Shown here in pieces: positions 33,420 through 43,644 of a DNA stretch of 64,000 nt. A model generated the notes under the pieces. The model searched no databases, had not been told where the DNA came from, and saw nothing but the letters and a program-made list of their open reading frames with translations. Position 1 is the first letter of the stretch. The number at the start of each line of letters is the position of its first letter. Made by a program: the position numbers and the translations under genes. Origin of the DNA: Dactylonectria macrodidyma (lineage: Eukaryota; Ascomycota; Sordariomycetes; Hypocreales; Nectriaceae). The DNA lies in the NCBI GenBank assembly GCA_020744425.1, contig JAGMUV010000001.1:4216001-4280000 (forward strand). Reading direction: 5' to 3'.

Positions 33420-36400
33420 TATAACTTTACTAAATAATACTAAAATAATAATAAAAGTTTAGTAACTTTATGCCCTTATTTAAACTCTATAATAATAAGT
33501 ATAGAACTAACTAATTATAATACTTATTATAATTATAAATAATAATTATAATCTAAGAGAAATAATTAAGTTACTAAAGCCTGAACTATTTAATAGTTTA
33601 CTAAGTAATATAATTCTATTTATTACTAAGATAAAGGAATACTTTCGATTCTTCTTATAATATCTTATATTATTTAAAATATATTTATTATTTATAAATA
33701 ACCTAATAACTAAGAATACTAAGGACTGATTTAAACTAATTATAAAGGATTTCTTAAATAATAATAAAATAAGTTAAGATTAAAATACTATTAATATCTT
33801 TATAAATTAAAAGAATTTTAAAGAAGTAATTAAAGATACCTTTAGTATAGTTAATAAAAAAAGGCAGGTAATAATTAAGATCTATAAAATTAAGTAAATC
33901 CAATTTACTACTACTTATACTATTATATTCTAATAAATTACTTCTAAATTAGAATAAGATAATAATATACTTATAAAAATCTTTTACTAAAGACTTAAAG
34001 AAGAAGTTAAAGATAAACTATATAAAGCTAACTAATCTAATATACTTACTAAATATATTATTATAGCTATTAAAATTAATGAATAATAGTATAAAAGATA
34101 AAGGGAGAAGGCTAAGAACTAATAAAGAGGTTAAGGAAATAATTATAATCCGTATTACTTTAAGAACTAAGATAATTAGAAAAATAAAAACTAGATTAAT
34201 ACTTCTTATAGAATTTAAACTAGACCTATAGAACTTAGAGTAGTCTAATAGGACTACTTTAAGGTTAAATACTAGAATTATAATAAAATAGGATATTTTA
34301 AGAATAAGTACTAAAGCCTTTAAATAAATTAAAAGTATAAACCTATACTAAAAGGTAAGAACCTTTAGTTTACTAATTACTAGTACTTATCTAAGACCCT
34401 TATTATAATTAGAAGTAGTTACTATAGTATGTTTAATAGAGCTAGAGAGGATATAATTAACTTAGAATCCGAATCTGAAACTATTAAATAATGAGATAAA
34501 ATAGAAGCCAGAAGAGAAGCCTACTAAGGCGAATAGGTATAATGCTTAGTAAAGGAAATACTAAAAGAAAAACAAGTATACTTAGTATATAAAGGCGAAA
34601 GTGCCTAAAGACACTACGCTAAACACAAAGTAGCTAGAGAAGCTAATAAATAATAGGACCCTATCCTAAAAGGCTGACTTATAAAGAAAACCGCTAATAG
34701 AAAAATCCTTACTATAGTTAAGAAAGGTAATAGATGCATATAATTCGTACTTATTCTAGAAGATGGCGAATCCTACTAAAGGAAGGCTGAGGAAGAAATT
34801 CCTAATAGATAGCTAAGCTAGGCTAAGATAAAAAATGACTATAACTATTAATAAACTGATTATATAAAAAACGAATGCTTAATATCATTTTTTAAGAAAG
34901 GCAAATAGATCTAGAATAAGCTCTATAATAATAAAAAACCTAAGTAAGGCAGTAAATAATAAGATATTAGTATTAGTAAGTATTATAAACCTTCATAAGA
35001 TAGAATCACAGAAGGCAGATAATGCCTAAAGACTTATTACTTTTTAAATAAACTTAGTTAAGAACTAGAACTTATCTTTATATCTATAGATAAATACTTA
35101 GATAGTAGTAATAATAAATAAGCAGACCCTTACTATAAGGAATATAAAGAGTCTTTAATAAAAGTAAAGGAATAGTAGAATATAGTAGAAATCGACCTAT
35201 AAGGAATCTATATATAATTAAGTAATAATAATTAATATTAGTAAATAGTTAGAGAAAGATAAGAACCTTAAACTAAAGAGGATCTCTATATTTATACTTA
35301 ATTAAGGCTTAAAGTATAAAGTAATAAAAAAATACTCTAAGGAGAATTCTTAAATAATTCCTATATTAAAATAGATAATTCTTAATATTATAAACTTATA
35401 TAGATCTTATATTATAACTTATATTATAAAAAGTATATTTATAATAAGTAAAAGAATAACTATTTTTTTATATAATTAAAAGATTATTTAGTATCTATAT
35501 TATACCTTTATAATAAAATTAAAGGCTATTAAATAAAGAATTTTAGACCTATTAATAGAATTATAATTCTAAAGTATTTTAATAAGTTTTTCCTCTTAGA
35601 ATATATTAAAGGACTTATAAACTTAATATAATATAATAAAGAAGACTATTTAATTTATACTTAAGCTAAAATTAACTTATAATATATATAATAAGATAAA
35701 TAAAAAGACCTAATAGCTAACTATACTAAGTATATATAAGTACTATAAATAAAAAATAATAAATACTATTTATAAAAGAGTAATAAATAAGTAATAATAT
35801 AATAGAAAAATTACTTTTATTAAAAGCTCTATATATAGTATAAATAGTAATAAAACGAAAGATACTTAAGCTAAAAGTGTAAGTTAATAGTATATAACTT
35901 ACTATATTAATAAATAGTAAAGCTAAAGCAGACTATATTAATCCTAAAGTAATTAATAAGCTAAAGCTATTATAAAAGTATAAAAAGGAAGTTTATATAT
36001 TATATAACCTTAAAAGTAATATATTTAATTATAAAGATAGATAAATTATTAAAGAACTTAATTACTTAAAGGTTTTTATTAATAGAAAGAACTAAGATAT
36101 TACTTTTAATATTATTTTAATAAAGCATTATAATATTATACTTAGGTATTTATAACTAAGAAAATATAACCTATATATTAATTAAAGAACTAGCTAAGTA
36201 TTAGTTAATAATAATAATATACTCCTTAGTAATAATAAAAGTAACTTAAAAGAAGAAGAATCTCTAATCTTAATCCCTAAAGATAGTAAGGATAAGAATT
36301 CATATAAAGAAATAATAGATACCTTATTACTTCTAATAGGAATATAATATAAATACTAAAAAGGTAAGAAAAATACACTTTAAAGAATAATTAGATGCTT

Positions 36401-39400
36401 TTAATAATAGTTTAAAGATATAAATAAAGACTTTAAGAAATAAAAAAAAGAATAATAAGAAAATCCTAAAGATAATAGGCTTAAGAATATACTAATATAG
36501 TACTATATTTATAAAAAGCTCTTTATAAAAGAACTTAAGATAGGACTACTAGAATTTAGTTAATAGGATTATGAAATTATACTAAAAGATAGAATATTAT
36601 CTATATTCTATAAGATTTTTAATCTTAATAAAATATAGTTATAAATACTTAAGGAATATATTAAAGACATATTATATAAAGAATATATTAAGATATTAAA
36701 GTCTTTAGCTAGCTATTTAATTATATTCATTTTTAAAAAGAATAGCAAACTCTAACTTATTATAGATTACTATTACTTAAATAATATTATACTAAAAGAT
36801 CGAATCCTATTACTACTTATTATAAAGCTTAAGAACTAACTCTATAGAATGAAGTTCTTTATAATATTAGACTTTAAAAATGCATATAGCCTTATCTATA
36901 TTAAAAAAGGATATAAATAGAAAACTGCCTTTAGAATAAAGTTTAAACTATATAAATACCTTATTATGCCTTTTAAACTTATAAATATACTAACTATATT
37001 TTAATAAATAATTAATAACATATTATAAAAGTACTTTAATATATTTATTATATACTATTTAAATAATATCCTTATCTTTTCTAAAATAGAAGAAGAATAT
37101 ACTAAGTATATTTATAAAGTACTATAAGTACTATAAGACTATAGGTTATTAGTTAAACTAAAGAAAAGTCATTTCTATATTTTAAAAGTAGAATTTCTTA
37201 GATATATAATCTTTTATAATAAGATTAAAATGGATCTAAAGAAAATCGCTATAGTTAGTAAATAGCTAAAACTAATAAATATTATAGAAGTATAAGCCTT
37301 CTTTAGATTTACTAATTACTATTAAAAATTTATTAAAGGGTTTAGTAAATATACTATATTACTTACTAATCTTATATAAAAAGGAATAGAATTTAAATAG
37401 GATATTATTATAGAAAATGTATTTAATAAAATTAAGGAGATTATACTAAACAAGCCTGTTTTAATAACTTTTAACCTTAAATAAGAAATCGAATTAGAAA
37501 CAGACTCTTTAAACTTTATATAAAGCACTTAGATTAGATAATAAGATAATAATAGAGTATTACACTCTATTACCTTCTTTTTTTATAAAATGCATAGTAT
37601 AGAATTTAACTACTCTATTTATAATAAAGAATTCCTTATAATTATTAATGCTTTTAAAGAATTCTAATACTACTTCTTAAGAAGTAAATATAAGATTAAG
37701 GTCTATATAGATTATAAAAATATCTTATACTTTATTATTACCTAAGAACTTAGTAGATAATAATTATAGTATATTAAATACCTCTTAGAATTTAACTATA
37801 CTATTATTTATTATAAAGGCTTAGAGAATAGAAGAGCTAATACTATTAGTTAATAATATGACTTTAATAATAGTAAAAGAATAGTTAATAAATAACTCTT
37901 ATACTTTATACTTAAAGGATACTTAAAATAGAAATTTATTATAAAAGCCTAAAAAGGAATAATACCTTTATAGCTAGAATACTTAGAACTAATCTAGAAT
38001 AATAGACTAGTATTCTATTAAATAGACTAAGCCTAAGGATATATTAGAAAAGTTATATATAAGGATAGACTTATTATTATTCTTAATAGCTTTTAATACT
38101 AGATAGTATAAGACTTATATATAGAAGGATTATATAATAGAGATATTAATATATTATACTAATATATTATAAAAATATACTAAACCTATAGACTTAATAA
38201 AGCACTCTATAATATAATTAAAGAATGCTTAAAGTATTACTTATTAAAATAACTACTAGTAGAATACTTAAAGAAGCTAGAGGAACCAGATAACTACTAA
38301 TTTAACTAAGTTACTAGTAGCTACCTTTAGAAAAAGCATATTAAATAAAGTAAAGATAGTAAAATCATTATACTAAATAATATAAAGGATTACTTTATAT
38401 AATACTATTATAATTAGGTATATAATAAAATACTTACTTAAGCTACTATATAAATAGAGGAATTTTATATAATAGAAAATATATATAGAACTATAAGGAA
38501 CTTAATAGTATAATACTCTAAATGCTCTAAGGATTAGTTATATATCTTTAAAACGATTATTATAATATAATACTTAGTAAAATAAGGAAACCTACTACTT
38601 AGATAAATCTAAGAGTATAATAATATACTACTTAAAGATAGATAAATAAAGAAGTAATAAGTTCTTAAAGAATTATAGTATAAACTTATATAAGAAATCT
38701 ATAAATACTTACTATATAGACATTAGAGAGTTAATAAAACCCTTAATAGAGTTAGAATGATCTATAAATTCCTTAGGATAAAAGCAGTAGTTTAAACTAT
38801 TATTTAATAATATAGCCTCTATATAAAAACTAAGGTATAATACTATAAACTATATAGAGAATTATAACCCTTATTAATTATAACCTAACTATAAGACTTT
38901 ATTATAATAGATTTTATTATAAAGTTACTTCTATTAAAGGACTTAGTAATTAGAACTCTTTATAATAGTATTCTTATTATTATAAATAGACTTATAAAAT
39001 TTTCTTATTTTATATTCTATTAGGAATTGATAGATATAGAGCAGTTTGCTTATATCTTCCTAAAGAATATTATTAGTACTTATAGGCTACTTTTAGAGAT
39101 TCTTTTTAATAGAAGACTCTTATTCACTTCTAAGTTTTAGTAAGCACTAATAGACTATTTAAAACTAAATTACTAACTCTTTACAGCTTTCTGACTATAG
39201 ACTGATAGTTAGATAAAATAAATAAACTAAATACTAGAATAATACCTTTAATATTATATTAATTATAAATAAGATAACTAGGTTAAGAAGCTACTAATTA
39301 TATAATTAAGCTATAATATAGCTATTTATAAAAGTATAAAACTTACTCTAATATATACTAATTTTAGATTTACTCCTAATACTTATAAAGTAAGTTATAA

Positions 39401-39900
39401 TAGATTAATTATTCCTAAAGCTATCCTTATATTAGAAAAATTGAAAAATCTATATAAAGAAATAAGGACTGAACTTAAATTTATTAGAAACTAAATGAAA
39501 AAATACTATAATAAAAAACAGATAAAGGGACCATTCTTCTAAGAGGGAGATATAATATATTTTATTATAAAAAATATTAAAATAAAATGAGAAAATAAAA
39601 AACTAGACTATAAATACATTAGACCTTATAAAATTATTAAATAAATCTTAGAAAATAACTACTAGTTAGACTTATTACTAAAAGTCAGACTTTACTTAGT
39701 CTTTTATATCTCACTTCTTAAGACTATAAAAGATACGATTTATACTAAATATAGTAATAAATATAAGACTAAGGTCAAAGGACTAGAAGAATATAAAGTT
39801 AAAGAAATCCGCAATATATAAATTAGAAATAATAAGACTAAATACCTTATTAAATAGAAAAACTACTCTAAAAGCAATAACTAATAAAAACTTACTAAAA
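33420..39900 (+). pseudogene. gag-pol remnant of gypsy B
   Basis: Stops throughout, but key blocks read on the plus strand. At 34,262-34,320 a zinc knuckle has the spacing Y-x2-Y-x4-Y-x4-Y (YNKIGYFKNKY): every Cys and the His have become Tyr, as G-to-A and C-to-T change would do. Reverse transcriptase shows FIFKKN, IIDYYYLNNI, LDFKNAYSLI (36,725-36,900) and YYLNNILIFS near 37,052, the last being YLDD with Asp codons turned into Asn. Integrase and tail blocks follow to about 39,650. Confidence 0.8.
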
Positions 39901-39903
39901 ATC

Positions 39904-40477
39904 TTACCTATATATAGTACTTACTAAAGAACTTTCGCTAATAATACTAGGTTTAACTAAAGACCTAATATTACTAAAATCACCCCTAAGACTAAAAGTA
40001 GATTAATCAGTCTCTTCTAGAATACTTAGTAACCTTAAGTTATAAACTACCTATTTCTTATAAGCCTTTAATATAAAAAAGACCCCATCCTCCTTATCTA
40101 ACTTCTACATCCCTTACTTAAATAAATCAGAACCCTACTCTTTCACTTTTTTCTTAATCTTCCTAATCTGAGCTAAACGGTTTATTACTATTACTAAAGA
40201 TGCCTGCAGTTTAGCTAGCTAGTTATAAATAAGTATAATTTAATTACTAGCTTCCTCCTCCTCTTATATAAGCTTTTTCTACTAATTAATTAGCCTATTT
40301 ACTAAAGAAGTATTAATATAAATCTACTAAAGAAAGAAAGAATACTTTATATAAAGATACTATATAAATACTATTATAAGACTAATTATAATAGATATAT
40401 TCTTTATAATAATTAGAATAACCTATATCCTCTATTTAATATTTAATCTTATACTTAAAATAATAAGTATAAGGCAT
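39904..40477 (-). pseudogene. antisense Cys6/coiled-coil accessory gene, copy in gypsy B
   Basis: Mirror image of the gene at 24312-24885: start 228 bp from the 3' LTR in both, span 574 bp in both, intron 40371-40302 with the same GTATTT donor. It begins MPYTYYFKYKIKY with Cys codons turned to Tyr and ends SESSLVSTIY before TAA at 39906-39904. Stops are frequent. It is the third example of the same antisense gene in the window. Confidence 0.63.
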
Positions 40478-40704
40478 ATTAGTAATATAGCTATTAAGCT
40501 TAGTAAAATTTTAAAGAGATTTATACTTAATTATCTTTTTTATTTTTTTAATTACTTTCTTTACTTTTTACTTTATTATATACTATAGTATTATATTAGT
40601 ATATCTATAAATATTTATAGAAAGAAGTTATAGATTAATATTAGAAATTATATAAAGCCTACTTATATAGCCTTAAGGATAAAATTAATAAAGAGGAAAT
40701 ATTA

Positions 40705-41088
40705 TATTATAGCCCGGTCTATATAGATTATATAATACTAGCTAAAGTATACCTATTCTAATAATTTCTAACTAATCGCATTAGATTACGATTCTAAACT
40801 GTAATCCTAGTAATAGATTACGATCTTTAATTATAATCCTAAAGGATAGATTATAATCCTAAACCATAATCCATTAAGGATCACCTTAGTATATAAGCAC
40901 ATTCATTTAGCACTTTTATAGAAATAGCCTTACTAGCTATTAACACACTTAGTTATATTAAATCTATTATTCTACTATTATCAGACTATGACCTATATTA
41001 CTTACTATGACGTTCTTAATCCACTTGATTATAAACACTATACGCCTTAGACCTACCCTAGAGCCCTAGTGTAAGCCCGACCGTTATA
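40705..41088 (+). repeat. gypsy B 3' LTR
   Basis: 384 bp. Its left half is heavily RIP-mutated (starts TATTATAGCCCGG), its right half is better preserved and ends GACCGTTATA before the ACAAG duplication. Confidence 0.9.
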
Positions 41089-41093
41089 ACAAG

Positions 41094-41205
41094 AGATAGT
41101 TCAGCCTGGCCAAGCTAATGCTAACATCTCAAAGGCTCTTAATAAGCGCGGATACACTAAAGCGAGTTCATTGCCTAAAGAACTAGGTCTAATATAGTGA
41201 AGTAA
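41094..41205 (+). pseudogene. hAT transposase remnant, part 4 (C-terminus)
   Basis: Directly continues part 3 once gypsy B and one ACAAG copy are removed: ATDYK joins a frame reading FSLAKLMLTSQRLLISADTL then KRVHCLKN. This is the C-terminal 'FS.a..m.t..R..L.pdt.e....l..W' region of hAT transposases. It is less AT-rich than the preceding parts. Confidence 0.82.
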
Positions 41206-41219
41206 AGCTAGGCAGTTAG

Positions 41220-41718
41220 TGTTACGACCTGGGCGAGCCGGGCGTGCATGAGACCCTATTTAATAGCTATTATCCACACCTATGATTACTACTATTGTGA
41301 TTATAGACTTATCTTTTGGCCTGACGGGCTAGGAGACGTAATGCGAAGTGTGGATCGTTACACAATAATCACATGATGCGGGTCAACGCGATAAGAGGTC
41401 GTGAGTTCGATTCCAGGGTCACTAGCTTTGATAGGAATCCCACTACTGGCTCAGACTAGGCCCGATCGGCTAGTCGGGGTAGGGCAGCTAAAGCGCAAGA
41501 TGATAAGGCCTGTTCACCCTTGTCAGCGCCCGGACTAGTAGGCTTAGGGATAAGCCACTAGGAGGGGAGACATCGTGTTACGACCTGGGCGAGCCGGGCG
41601 TGCATAAGACCCTATTTAATAGCTGTTATCCACACCTATGATTGCTACCATTGTGATTATAGACTTATCTTTTGGCCTGACGGGCTAGGAGACGTAATGC
41701 GAAGTGTGGATCGTTACA
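41220..41718. mobile_element. TRIM-like miniature LTR retrotransposon, copy 2
   Basis: 499 bp: LTRs 41220-41362 and 41576-41718 (143 bp each), 213-bp interior, perfect duplication GTTAG (41215-41219, 41719-41723). Nearly identical to 22950-23445 apart from transitions and a small indel (AAGCGCAAGATGA). It carries the same GTGAGTTCGATTCCAGG tRNA-like motif and the same purine tract before the second LTR. It is inserted in the 3' non-coding part of the hAT element. Confidence 0.9.
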
Positions 41719-41880
41719 GTTAGGTAAGTAATTAAGACTTAGGGTAGGCGAAATACCTTCATATACTAAGTATATAGGTCGTCCATACAGTTAATTGAGA
41801 GGGGCCAATCAAATCAAACAAATCAACTTTAGATCGGAAGCCCATCAAACAAATCAACTTTTACCCCAAAGTTGATTTGA

Positions 41881-41900
41881 TTGATTTATGATGAGCGCTG
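41881..41900 (-). repeat. hAT right terminal inverted repeat
   Basis: Ends ATTTATGATGAGCGCTG, the inverse of the left repeat, followed by the GGCGGAAG duplication at 41901-41908. Confidence 0.9.
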
Positions 41901-41908
41901 GGCGGAAG

Positions 41909-42746
41909 GGTGGGTCGCGACCTTGCTATACTAATTGACGAATCTAGCAGCTATGAGCCACTTTCCTCAATTAAGAGAACAACTGTTTCCAAAAGTGGTC
42001 CTCCTTGGATAATAACTTAGCTAATAATGAGGTATCCTAAGACGAAACTCAAGTGAGATCTTAGTCAGCGTGCGTGGCTGCTTTTAGGGCCCCCCTCGGC
42101 TCAGCGGTGCATCAGCCCATCTCGAGCTACCTTATACCCCGTACAGGCTGCCCAAGATCACGACCGATGTACTGTACATCCTTTATGCTGAAGTAGCTAA
42201 CCAAGCTTTCTGAAGTGGCCACATGGATGAATAGTGTATCTATCAAACAAAATGGATTGGTGGAAACAGCTTAGTGACGATAGAAGATCTTGCCTTTTTC
42301 TTCTGTTTAGGAAGGGAGGAAGCTAGGTATTTATCCCTAGGGATCCGGCTGACCTGGACGCCCTTGAACTGATGAAGCTGTCACAAGCCGGCGATCTAGG
42401 CTGTTGAGAACTATCTAGGTTGTTGAGGGTAGACTAGGTTTGAAGCCTCTACTTAGGTTCAAAGGAAACCACAGTACGGATCCGGCTCTATGCACGGCTG
42501 ACTATTCTGTTGGTCCATCTGACAGTATCAAGCCGTCTGTACTTTTGTTATCAAAGAGAGGGAAGAATTCTACGTTGACCGTACCCTCGCTGTTTCCTCA
42601 AGCCTATAAGTAGTCTTTAAAAGCTCAGTTGTCAAGGTTGGAGGATTGAAGTCTAGATATCGAGTTTAGGACTGTACATTTATATGCGATATGAAGGCTC
42701 TAAAGGCTTAATGCCCCTTGAAACATGAGTATCGGTATGTCACGTC
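41909..42746. other. intergenic with a decayed repeat fragment
   Basis: No gene recognised. The segment around 42236-42296 (ATGGATTGGTGG...ACGATAGAAGATCTTG) is shared, with transitions, with 51096-51152, so a dispersed repeat, possibly an LTR fragment, lies here. Confidence 0.5.
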
Positions 42747-43239
42747 TTACTTAGACACCTTCAACACCTCTGTCAACTCAAACAGCATTCTCTGCCCACC
42801 AATCACCTGTACATTCGCCACCAACAACGTGGATGACTCAGTAGCAACGCCAGTCTCCTTATTGGTGTCCTTGAAATGCACAAACTGCGAGACACACCCT
42901 GCGCCAGAGCCGTCCGGCGCATCCCAGCTTTGGATGTCCTTAGTGCTCTGCACACTCGTCACGTTAAGGAGACGAAATTTCTTAATAGCTTCGAAGAAAG
43001 CTTGCCGCGAGAATTGGTCATGGTTAATTCTTAGTGACACGATTAGTTTCTGTTGTCTTTCACCCAGGCGGAACCTATCAACACCCGACTTACCTCGCAG
43101 TGAAGGTCTGCGCGACGCCCTCATTATAGGCACTTGCGAAGACTTCATCGTTGGGCTGGCAGAAGATGCGGTCATAGAGATCCTCAACCCATTGACCTAG
43201 GGCAGAAGAGGCACGTGTGGGTTCGGAATTGTTGGCCAT
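42747..43239 (-). CDS. small NTF2/SnoaL-like protein
   Basis: Two exons, 43239-43094 and 43029-42747, give 142 residues. The 64-bp intron has a consensus GTAAG donor, an ACTAATC branch site and a CACTAAG acceptor; splicing joins FTAR to INHDQFSR in frame. The N-terminal part WVEDLYDRIFCQPNDEVF and the pattern of alternating amphipathic strands (CVSQFVHF, TLLVANVQVI, RMLFELTEVLK) resemble NTF2-fold SnoaL/ketosteroid-isomerase-like proteins, which include cyclases and isomerases of fungal metabolite pathways. I do not see a diagnostic catalytic pair. It is divergent from the Zn2Cys6 regulator at 43645, with 405 bp between start codons. The gene model is well supported, the family assignment less so. 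Confidence 0.6.
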
Positions 43240-43644
43240 GATGACTGAGAATGAGGTTAAAATGAATCTTAGGAAATGGTTAAGATGTCTGAAGATAATT
43301 TAGAAAACTTACAATTAGAAAGCTTTACGAGCACTTTATACCCATTGTCGAAGTCCTCGGTTTCAATATGGGCGTCCGAGCTGGGAACGGATCCACATGG
43401 ACTGAGGTTTAGCGTGCGGAACTCCGCATCTTCGGCCCCGCAGCAGGCCGGGACTGCCGGGTTCAACGCTGACCGACTTCCTCTCTGTGGGGCGATGGCG
43501 ATGATTCACCCCTCCAGGTGTGGCAGGAGCGTCTTGGTGCCCCCTGCCTGGGGGTGTGAAAGGGATTTCCCCCCGAGGTAGCCTAGCTAGAAAAACCTAG
43601 CTCAATCAACATCTTGACCCCCCATCTTTTCTCTCTCCTAGCAA
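43240..43644. promoter_or_regulatory. divergent intergenic region upstream of the regulator at 43645
   Basis: 405 bp between two divergent start codons. A pyrimidine-rich CTTTTCTCTCTCCTAG stretch precedes the ATG at 43645 and resembles a 3' splice site, so an additional upstream exon or a 5' UTR intron is possible. Confidence 0.4.

Larger units (their letters stand above)
32915..41088 (+). mobile_element. Ty3/gypsy chromovirus B, heavily RIP-mutated, plus strand
   Basis: 8174 bp with 384-bp LTRs (32915-33298 and 40705-41088) and a perfect duplication ACAAG (32910-32914, 41089-41093) inside the hAT transposase coding sequence. Gag-pol is on the plus strand: zinc knuckle near 34,270, reverse transcriptase near 36,710-37,240, integrase near 38,900-39,200, integrase tail near 39,600. 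It belongs to the same LTR family as element A and lies inverted to it, 974 bp away. Confidence 0.92.
21318..41900 (+). mobile_element. hAT DNA transposon, RIP-decayed and split by four nested insertions
   Basis: Terminal inverted repeats CAGCGCTCATCATAAATCAA (21318-21337 and, inverted, near 41881-41900) are flanked by a perfect 8-bp duplication GGCGGAAG at 21310-21317 and 41901-41908, the size made by hAT transposases. Subterminal CAATCAA/AATCAAAT repeats lie inside both ends. Removing the insertions at 22950-23445, 23704-31940, 32915-41088 and 41220-41718, with their 5-bp duplications, leaves about 3.16 kb, a plausible hAT length. The transposase remnant is on the plus strand in four pieces. 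It cannot move itself. Confidence 0.93.

Noticed and set aside
13356..41900. Pieces of the gypsy and hAT elements as functional genes
   Set aside because: Every domain is interrupted by stops; only the copia polyprotein is intact.
42718..43200. Plus-strand 160-residue frame
   Set aside because: It is the antisense shadow of the spliced minus-strand gene at 42747-43239, which has consensus splice sites.
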